From Streptomyces griseoluteus (lineage in GTDB: Bacteria > Actinomycetota > Actinomycetes > Streptomycetales > Streptomycetaceae), in assembly GCA_000717735.1 (NCBI GenBank), contig JOBE01000078.1:1-22152 (forward strand): DNA of 22,152 bases, in the 5' to 3' direction. This document shows positions 7,806-13,646 of the stretch, piece after piece. A program made the translations under genes and the position numbers. A model generated the notes under the pieces. That model ran no database searches. It saw nothing but the letters and a program-made list of their open reading frames with translations, and was not told where the DNA came from. The first letter of the stretch is position 1. Every line of letters begins with the position of its first letter.

Positions 7806-8983
7806 GACGCGGTCTCCGCTCCGGGTGCGGCGTTGTGCACGGCACGAAGGCGCGCGAGGAGGATCAACTGCTGCTCCCGGTCCATCCTGCGCAGCAGAAG
7901 GTCGGCAACGGCCTCACCGTCATGCCAGGGAATCCGCAGCCCCACCTGCAACGACGACTCCGGGGACCCGCCCGCCACCCGCCCGGGAACGACCGGGTTC
8001 TCCCGAGGCTCGGGAACGGCCTGGGCACCGGTCTTCATAACCGGGTTATGAAGCCGACCCGAGGCCGAGCCTCCCGAAGCGTCACCCTGCTCGTCGAGCG
8101 AGCTCTTCATAACCGGGTTATGAAGATGCCCCGCGGACGACTCCCCCGGGCCGCCGTCGCCCTGCTCGTCGCCCGGCGTCTTCATAACCGGGTTATATCC
8201 GGAGCCGCCGCCCCGGACGTCCGTCCCGTGCTCTGCGCCGCCGTCCTGAAGCGCCCGCCGCTGGGCCTCCTTCGCCGACGCTTCCTGCGCCTTGATCTGC
8301 TTGAGCCTGACTTCCTGCTCCTCCGGTCGCTTGTTCCCGACCCGGCGCAGGTGCTTGGCCTGCTCCGTCCCGTCCTTCAGTCGCTGCTGAAGCTCAGGCG
8401 TGAGGTTCAGCAGGGCAAGGCGCTGGGACACCCAGGCCTGGGTCCGGTGCAGACGCTCGGCCAGCTTCTCCTGCGTGCCGTGCAGCTTGAGGAGCTGCTG
8501 AAGGGCCTTGGCCTCGTCGAGGGGGTCCAGGTCCCTGCGATGGATGTTGGCGACGAGCGCGGATTCGAGGACGGCGTCGGGATCGGCTCCGAGCTCGTCG
8601 TCGAGCATGACCTTGAGCGTGTCGAGTCCGGCCTCACGGGACGCGGCGAGGCGGGAGTTCCCGTCGATGACGACGTACTGGGTGTCGGGCTCGAGGTCGG
8701 CCTCGCGACCGGGGTGCGCCTGGAGGTAGGCGAAGCGGGTCATGATGCTGATGGCCGTCTTCTGGCCGTGGTCCCGCAGGCTGTTGGCCAGGTCGGTCAG
8801 GTCGCCGAGTTCACTCCGGGGGTTGTCCGGGTTCAGGCTGACCGCGCCGAGAGGCAGCTCGGTGGGCGCGGCGACGCCTTCCGTGGGGGCGCTGGTCGCC
8901 TGGTTGATGGCGGCGCGGCGGGCGCTGACGGGCCGGGCCCGCTGGAAGGAGCTGCCGGCCCCGAGGAGTTCGGCCTTGCTCAC
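7802..8983 (-). CDS. parB: ParB-family partition protein with in-gene centromere-like repeats
   Basis: This 393-residue protein is the second gene of a parAB operon; its GTG start overlaps the parA stop (GTGA). The ParB/Srx-like N-terminal domain spans about 40-150, with box IDGNSRLAAS (106-115) and the CTPase-region motif ANIHRRDLDP (145-154). A helix-turn-helix lies at about 169-195 (GTQEKLAERLHRTQAWVSQR). A linker (about 245-335) then repeats NPVMK three times, at 263, 288 and 312, plus a decayed copy ENPVVP at 328. These copies are encoded by the same 19-bp palindrome that forms the array upstream of parA. The C-terminal segment (about 345-382) is probably the dimerisation domain. ParB should bind parS-like sites and stimulate ParA. 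Confidence 0.9.
   Translation of the reverse strand: MSKAELLGAGSSFQRARPVSARRAAINQATSAPTEGVAAPTELPLGAVSLNPDNPRSELGDLTDLANSLRDHGQKTAISIMTRFAYLQAHPGREADLEPDTQYVVIDGNSRLAASREAGLDTLKVMLDDELGADPDAVLESALVANIHRRDLDPLDEAKALQQLLKLHGTQEKLAERLHRTQAWVSQRLALLNLTPELQQRLKDGTEQAKHLRRVGNKRPEEQEVRLKQIKAQEASAKEAQRRALQDGGAEHGTDVRGGGSGYNPVMKTPGDEQGDGGPGESSAGHLHNPVMKSSLDEQGDASGGSASGRLHNPVMKTGAQAVPEPRENPVVPGRVAGGSPESSLQVGLRIPWHDGEAVADLLLRRMDREQQLILLARLRAVHNAAPGAETAS
8034..8052. promoter_or_regulatory. Intragenic partition-site palindrome in parB (copy 1)
   Basis: A perfect match to TTCATAACCSGGTTATGAA with central G. With flanking C and G it forms a 21-bp palindrome. On the parB strand it reads HNPVMK at residues 312-317. 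Confidence 0.85.
8106..8124. promoter_or_regulatory. Intragenic partition-site palindrome in parB (copy 2)
   Basis: A second perfect copy with central G, 72 bp (24 codons) from copy 1. It is translated as HNPVMK at residues 288-293 and sits inside a longer in-frame protein repeat that also shares DEQGD. Confidence 0.85.
8181..8199. promoter_or_regulatory. Intragenic partition-site palindrome in parB (copy 3, one arm decayed)
   Basis: The left arm is perfect, and two bases of the right arm differ (GGTTATATC). It lies 75 bp (25 codons) from copy 2 and is translated as YNPVMK at residues 263-268. Confidence 0.7.
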
Positions 8984-10212
8984 GAGATCTCCCTGGCGAG
9001 TGCGCGCATGCCGACGGCCTGGTCGCAGCGCGGGGCGTAGGCGAGGAGCGGCCTCTTCATGCGTACGGCCTCCTTCTGTTCCTTGAGGTCGCCGATGACG
9101 CCGACGACGCGGGGATCCTTTATGTCGATCCAGCCCTGCAGCGACGACGTGGCGATGAAGCCGCGGCGGGCGTCGTACTGGTTGACGACGATGCCGAGGT
9201 AGTCGAGGTCGAGGGCCATGTCGGTACGGAGGTCCTCCAGCTGGGAGGTGAGGAGGTCGTACGCGTCGGCGGAGCTGTCCTCGGCCTGGACGATGACGAG
9301 GATGCCGGAGTTGCCGGGCTCTTCCCCGTCGCGGCGGCGTCCGTAGTGGGCGGCGGCGTCCATGCTGAGGCCGAGGCTCGGCGGGCAGTCGACCACGATC
9401 ACGTCGTAGTCCTGTTCCACGGAGCTGAGGGCGCGCTCGAGGGCGGCCTCCCGGGCGCGTACGCCGGACAGCTTCACGTCGAGCAGGAAGGCGTCGGTGC
9501 AGGCGGGGAGCAGGTGGAGGCGGTCGCCGAACCGCTCGTCGTCGACCTGCACGATGAGGTCCTGCAGCCGGCCCTTGGCCTCGCCGGACATGTGCTTGGT
9601 GAGGCTGTCGCCCTCGATGGGGAGGGGCGTGTGACCGAGCTGGCTGGTCATGTGCCCCTGGGGGTCGAAGTCGATGAGGAGCACGCTCAGTCCGAGGCCG
9701 GGGAGCTCCTCGTAGTCGAAGGCGTCGGTGGTCTCCTCGATGAGCGCGGCGAGGTGCTTGGAGATGCGGACCATGTGGAGCTGGTCGGAGTCCTCGGCCA
9801 TCGCCTCGCCCACGCCGGCCGCCACGGCGGTCTTGCCGACGCCGCCCTTCTGGTTGCAGACGATGATGCGTCGGACGTACCGCGGCCGGAGTACGGCGGG
9901 CGCCGGGTTCTTGTCGAGCCACAGGGCGACGGACTGGGAGAGGCCCTGGACGATGGAGACGCCCCGGGCGGCGCAGTCGGCGCGGAAGCCGTCCCACTGT
10001 CCTTCGGGAAGGAAGGTGGAGAAGGACTTGGCGCCGGAGGTGTCGATGGGGGGCAGGTTGGAGCCCAGCCCGCGCCAGGCGGTGATGCCGGCTTCGACGG
10101 CGTTCTGGATGCCGATGCCGTGCTGAGCGCTGCGAACCTTCAGATCGCGTTGCAGCTCGGCGGGAAGTTTCGAGACGACCTTCTCGCGGTCGCCGGGTGA
10201 GGGCTGAGTCAT
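8980..10212 (-). CDS. parA: ParA-family partition ATPase with RHH-like N-terminus
   Basis: This 410-residue protein has a deviant Walker A motif KGGVGKT at 122-128, LLIDFDPQG at 178-186 and Walker B VIVVDCPPSLG. These mark it as a Walker-type ParA that moves DNA over the nucleoid by ATP cycling with ParB. About 50 residues separate Walker A from the LLIDFDPQG strand, more than in standard ParAs. Residues 11-47 (VSKLPAELQRDLKVRSAQ...) and 64-101 (STFLPEGQWDGFRADCAARG...) both resemble ribbon-helix-helix folds, so the N-terminus may bind operator DNA. The ATG at 10212 is chosen for its TAAGGTG ribosome-binding site; ATGs up to 10257 remain possible. Its promoter should lie between this start and the palindrome array. 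Confidence 0.92.
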   Translation of the reverse strand: MTQPSPGDREKVVSKLPAELQRDLKVRSAQHGIGIQNAVEAGITAWRGLGSNLPPIDTSGAKSFSTFLPEGQWDGFRADCAARGVSIVQGLSQSVALWLDKNPAPAVLRPRYVRRIIVCNQKGGVGKTAVAAGVGEAMAEDSDQLHMVRISKHLAALIEETTDAFDYEELPGLGLSVLLIDFDPQGHMTSQLGHTPLPIEGDSLTKHMSGEAKGRLQDLIVQVDDERFGDRLHLLPACTDAFLLDVKLSGVRAREAALERALSSVEQDYDVIVVDCPPSLGLSMDAAAHYGRRRDGEEPGNSGILVIVQAEDSSADAYDLLTSQLEDLRTDMALDLDYLGIVVNQYDARRGFIATSSLQGWIDIKDPRVVGVIGDLKEQKEAVRMKRPLLAYAPRCDQAVGMRALAREIS

Positions 10213-10289
10213 ACGCGACACCTTACTAACTTCCAAGATCGCTTCAAGCATCAACACGGTAGGTTCACCGACGAAATGACCTCGCGGAC

Positions 10290-10650
10290 TTCATAACCGG
10301 GTTATGAAGGACGGCGAGGCGCGGTGGTTCATAACCCGGTTATGAAGACCAGCCGGACGGCGACCTCCATAACGCCGTTGTGAAGACGGGCCCGGAGGGC
10401 GCCTCCGCAACGGCTCGTGGGGGAGGCCCGGGCAGGTGTCGTTCATAACCGGGTTATGAAGACCGGCAGGGCGGGTCCCTCCACAACCGGGCCATGAGGG
10501 ACGCCCGGACGGGGGTCTTCATAACCCGGTTATGAAGACCGGCAGGGCGAGGGCCTCCACCACCCGGCCATGAGGGACGTCCGAGCCAGGGCCTTCATAA
10601 CCGGGTTATGAAGACCGGCCCGGCGGGGACCTCCATAACCCGGTTATGAA
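10290..10650. repeat. Putative centromere (parS array): ten 19-bp sites at exact 38-bp spacing
   Basis: Sites begin at 10290, 10328, 10366, 10404, 10442, 10480, 10518, 10556, 10594 and 10632, each exactly 38 bp from the last. Five match TTCATAACCSGGTTATGAA exactly (10290, 10328, 10442, 10518, 10594) and one has a single change (10632). The four at 10366, 10404, 10480 and 10556 are degenerate but keep the register. The 19-bp spacers are GC-rich and similar (GACCGGCAGGGCG-like). The array fills the gap between parA and the next gene, which has its 3' end at 10717. The site differs from the chromosomal Streptomyces parS. Function as centromere and/or parA operator is inferred from position and symmetry. 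Confidence 0.9.
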
Positions 10651-10716
10651 GACCGGCCCGTGACGACGCGACAGCCCAAGCCCCCCGGGCGACCGGCACG
10701 CACCGAACCCTTGCGG

Positions 10717-11364
10717 TCAGCCCCGCCGACCGTCGCCCAGGATCCCCCGGTCGTACGCCGCGGCCACCGCGGCCGCGCGGTCGCCGAGCTTGGCGTAGAG
10801 GTGCGTGAGATGGGTCTTGACCGTGGCCTCGCTGATGAACAGCGTGCGGGCGATCTCCCGGTTCCCCGTGCCCCGGGCGACCAGCACGAGGACTTCGCGC
10901 TCGCGGGCGCTCAGGGAGGTGCGGGTGACCGCGGGGCCGCGGACCCGGGAGACGAGGCGGGTCGCGACGGCGGGGGAGAGGACCGTACGGCCTTCGGCGG
11001 CGGCGCGTACCGCGGTGAAGAGGTCTTCGCGCGGGGCGTCCTTGAGGAGGTAGCCCGTGGCGCCCGCCTCGATCGCGGGCAGGGTGTCGGAGTCGGTGTC
11101 GTACGTGGTGAGGACGAGGACCTTGCTCCTGGCACCCCGGCGGGCGAGTTCGGCGATCGCGTCGACCCCGCCGCCGCCCGGCATCCGCAGATCCATCAGG
11201 ACGACGTCCGGGTCGAGGTGCCCGGCCAGCTCCACCGCCTCGACGCCGTTCGAGGCCTCGCCGAGGACCTCGAAGTCCGGGGCGGAGTCGAACATGCCGC
11301 GCAGCCCGTCGCGTACGACGGGATGGTCGTCGACGACGAGAAGGGTGATCGTCCGGTCAGTCAT
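10717..11364 (-). CDS. Response regulator, NarL/LuxR family
   Basis: This 215-residue protein has a receiver domain with D12-D13, phosphoacceptor D58 in VVLMDLRMPG, the TTYDTD switch segment and Lys in YLLKD. A C-terminal LuxR helix-turn-helix follows (LSAREREVLVLVARGTGNREIARTL...SEATVKTHLTHLYAKL). It overlaps the upstream kinase gene by eight bases and is its cognate regulator. By the usual logic of such loci it would control the ABC transporter gene at the head of the unit, which is damaged here. Confidence 0.92.
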   Translation of the reverse strand: MTDRTITLLVVDDHPVVRDGLRGMFDSAPDFEVLGEASNGVEAVELAGHLDPDVVLMDLRMPGGGGVDAIAELARRGARSKVLVLTTYDTDSDTLPAIEAGATGYLLKDAPREDLFTAVRAAAEGRTVLSPAVATRLVSRVRGPAVTRTSLSAREREVLVLVARGTGNREIARTLFISEATVKTHLTHLYAKLGDRAAAVAAAYDRGILGDGRRG

Positions 11365-12643
11365 GGCGCACCAACGGTACGCGGGCGGAGATCGCGGTGC
11401 CGTGCCCCGGCTCGGACTCGATGTCGACGGTCCCGGCGAGGCGTTCGGCGCGGGCGCGCATCCCGCCGAGCCCGAAGCCGCCCGACGCGCCGCGCGGAGG
11501 CAGGGCGAGCGGGTCGAAGCCGCGGCCGTCGTCGCGCACGTCCAAGGTGACCTCGCCGTCCATGAAGGAGAGGGTGACGCCGACGCGGGTGGCGCGGGCG
11601 TGCCGGGCGGTGTTGGCCGGGGCCTCCTGACCGATCCGCAGGAGCGTGGCCTCGATCTCCTCGTGCAGGGGCTCGACGGTACCGGTGGCGGTGAACTCGG
11701 CCCGTACGCCCGCCCGTACGGACCACTCGGCGACGGTCTTCTTCAGGGCCTCGTGCAGCGCGTCGTGCTCAAGGGCGCCGGGGCCGAGGTCCTGCACCGA
11801 GCGGCGGGCCTCACCGAGGCTCTGTCGGGCCAGGGCCTGGGCACGTTCGAGGTGGTCGCGGGCGACGGCCGGATCGTCGGCCGCGGTGACCGCCTGGAGC
11901 TGGGTGATGATTCCGGTGAGGCCCTGGGCGAGGGTGTCGTGGATCTCGGCGGCGAGCCGGCGCCGCTCGTCGTCGACGCCCGCCTCACGCGCCTGGAGCA
12001 GGAGTTGGGTGTGGAGCCCGGCGTTCTCGGCGAGGGCCTGTTCCAGGCGGGCGTTGGTCCGTTCCAGCTCGGCCATGGTGGCGGCCTTGGCCCGGGTCTC
12101 CTCGGCCTCCTTCTCGCCGAGGGCGCCGAAGATCAGGACGAGCGCGGCATGGAGGGCGAAGATCACCCCGAAGAGCATCCACGCGGAGGGGTACGCGGGG
12201 GGAAGCCCGCCGGACTGCGAGCCCGCCATCGTGACGGCGGTGACGAGGAGTCCGGTTCTGACCCGGCGCGGTGGCAGCACGTGGTTGGCGTCGAAGTAGC
12301 CGATCACCGCGAAGATGGAGAAGAGCGGGTTCAGCCAAGTGAGTACGAAGGCGATCGCGGTACGTACGGCGAAGTAGAGAGACCCGGCCGACGCGCGCTC
12401 CGAGCGATCCCCGTGCTCCGAGCGATCCGAGCGACCCGGCAGCCCACGCCTGCCCCTGTCCCACCACACCTGCAGGACGAACGCCCCCGCGACGAGCACC
12501 CCGGCCGCGTACATCTCGCCGCGGGTCATGAAGAAGGACGCGGTGCCCGCGCCGACCGCCGAGGCGAAGGCGAGCAGCCCGTAGGGACCCCAGCGGTAGA
12601 ACTTCCCCCACCGTTCCTCGGCGCTGGGTGCCTGGCTCGTCAT
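11357..12643 (-). CDS. Sensor histidine kinase (HisKA_3 / HATPase)
   Basis: This 428-residue protein has membrane helices between about 20 and 175, interrupted by a polar Arg/Ser-rich loop at 62-86. A coiled coil (about 178-222) leads into the phosphoacceptor box AAEIHDTLAQG with His at 235. The HATPase domain shows N box IGQEAPANTARHARA, VRDDGRGF and GFGLGGMRARAERL. The ATG at 12643 is preceded by CATGCTGGACGCC, where CATGCT could be a -10 box for a nearly leaderless transcript; ATG 12655 is the alternative. It pairs with the response regulator it overlaps. The stimulus is unknown; similar loci respond to envelope stress or drugs. Confidence 0.88.
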   Translation of the reverse strand: MTSQAPSAEERWGKFYRWGPYGLLAFASAVGAGTASFFMTRGEMYAAGVLVAGAFVLQVWWDRGRRGLPGRSDRSEHGDRSERASAGSLYFAVRTAIAFVLTWLNPLFSIFAVIGYFDANHVLPPRRVRTGLLVTAVTMAGSQSGGLPPAYPSAWMLFGVIFALHAALVLIFGALGEKEAEETRAKAATMAELERTNARLEQALAENAGLHTQLLLQAREAGVDDERRRLAAEIHDTLAQGLTGIITQLQAVTAADDPAVARDHLERAQALARQSLGEARRSVQDLGPGALEHDALHEALKKTVAEWSVRAGVRAEFTATGTVEPLHEEIEATLLRIGQEAPANTARHARATRVGVTLSFMDGEVTLDVRDDGRGFDPLALPPRGASGGFGLGGMRARAERLAGTVDIESEPGHGTAISARVPLVRHD

Positions 12644-12709
12644 GGCGTCCAGCATGCCGTGCCCGCCCGCCCGCCCGCAGCCCACACTCCTCGACCTCGC
12701 CCCGCACGA

Positions 12710-13441
12710 TCATTCCCAGCGGAACCAGCGGACCGCGGCGCCGATCAGCAGAGCCGCCCACAGACCGGTGACCCCGAGGTGCGACCAGCTCGGCCAGTCG
12801 CCCGCGGCCGCCTGGTCGAGCGCCTGCGACGCGGCGCCGAACGGCGTCAGCCCGACGATGTCCCTGAGCAGCTCGGGCAAGAAGGCGATCGTTCCGACGG
12901 TCTGCGCGATCTTCGTGGTGCGGGAGAGCGCGGAGACGGCGGCGCCCAGTGCCAGCCCGGCGAGCACGGTGAGGACGATCGCCAGGACGTACCCGGCGGG
13001 CTGCTCCGGGAGCGCGACGCCGAAGGCGAGCCTGCCGATCGTGACGGCGAGGAGCACGGAGAGCAGGATCGCCGCTCCGTGCAGCACGATCTGCGCGACG
13101 AGCAGGGACCTGGGGCTGGCGGGGGTGGTGGACAGGCGCCGCAGGATGCCGCGTTCGCGGTAACCGGTGAGGACGCCGGGCATCGTCTGCGCGCCCGCCA
13201 CGAGCACCGACAGGAGGGTGACCCGGTCGTGGTCGGCGACCGGGTCGAGGCCCGCGACCCGTACCGTGCCGGAGTCGGGGACCCGCAGGCCCTCGACGCA
13301 TTCGACGGTGGTGGTCTTGCCCGCACCGTTGGGGCCGAGGATCCCGAAGATCTCGCCCTCCTCGACGGCGAAGTCGACACCGTCGACGACGGTCCTGCCC
13401 CCGTAGGCCTTGCGCAGGCCTCTGACTTCGATGACTGCCAT
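12710..13441 (-). pseudogene. ABC transporter ATPase-permease deletion fusion
   Basis: The 243-residue frame begins as a normal drug-exporter ATPase: IEVRGLRKAYGG, then Walker A GPNGAGKTTT at 36-45 and GLRVPDSGTV. At about residues 70-76 it passes straight into the second half of an ABC-2 type permease (TMPGVLTGYRERGILRRLSTTPASP and four more hydrophobic segments). The ATPase signature, Walker B and H-loop, and the first permease helices, are all missing. The simplest reading is a deletion that joined two adjacent genes in frame (junction near 13215-13235). It cannot work as an ATPase. It heads a unit with the kinase and regulator, matching the common ATPase-permease-kinase-regulator order. 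Confidence 0.8.
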
Positions 13442-13646
13442 ACGTAGATGCTCGCGTCCCACAGAGAACCGGGGCATCGCCCATCGAGCTCGAAGCGCCA
13501 TCAGCCGATCGGCTGATGGCGGAGTACGACGGTACCGTTGTACGCGGATAGCACGCGATGAGCACGCATCTTGTACGCCATATGAGCGGCGTATGTGCGC
13601 GGAAAGTACAAACGACGAGGGTAGGCTCCTCCTAGGAGGTGCTCTC
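13442..13646. promoter_or_regulatory. Divergent control region between ABC fusion and tap, with palindromes
   Basis: A perfect 26-bp palindrome (half CGCCATCAGCCGA, 13496-13521) is followed by a nearly perfect 20-bp one (GTACGACGGT and its counterpart, 13524-13543). Nearer tap, GTACGCCATATG and GGCGTATGTGC form a loose inverted repeat. A 12-bp palindrome CCTCCTAGGAGG (13629-13640) contains the tap ribosome-binding site and could hide it in a hairpin. These look like operators for either or both divergent units. Confidence 0.55.

Noticed and set aside
10290..10650. CRISPR array
   Set aside because: The repeats are 19-bp palindromes with similar GC-rich spacers of only 19 bp, and there are no cas genes. 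The neighbouring parA points to a partition site.
11057..13447. Long plus-strand open frame opposite the kinase and ABC genes
   Set aside because: It is antisense to well-recognised genes and its product is low-complexity Gly/Glu/Arg-rich, typical of a shadow in GC-rich DNA.
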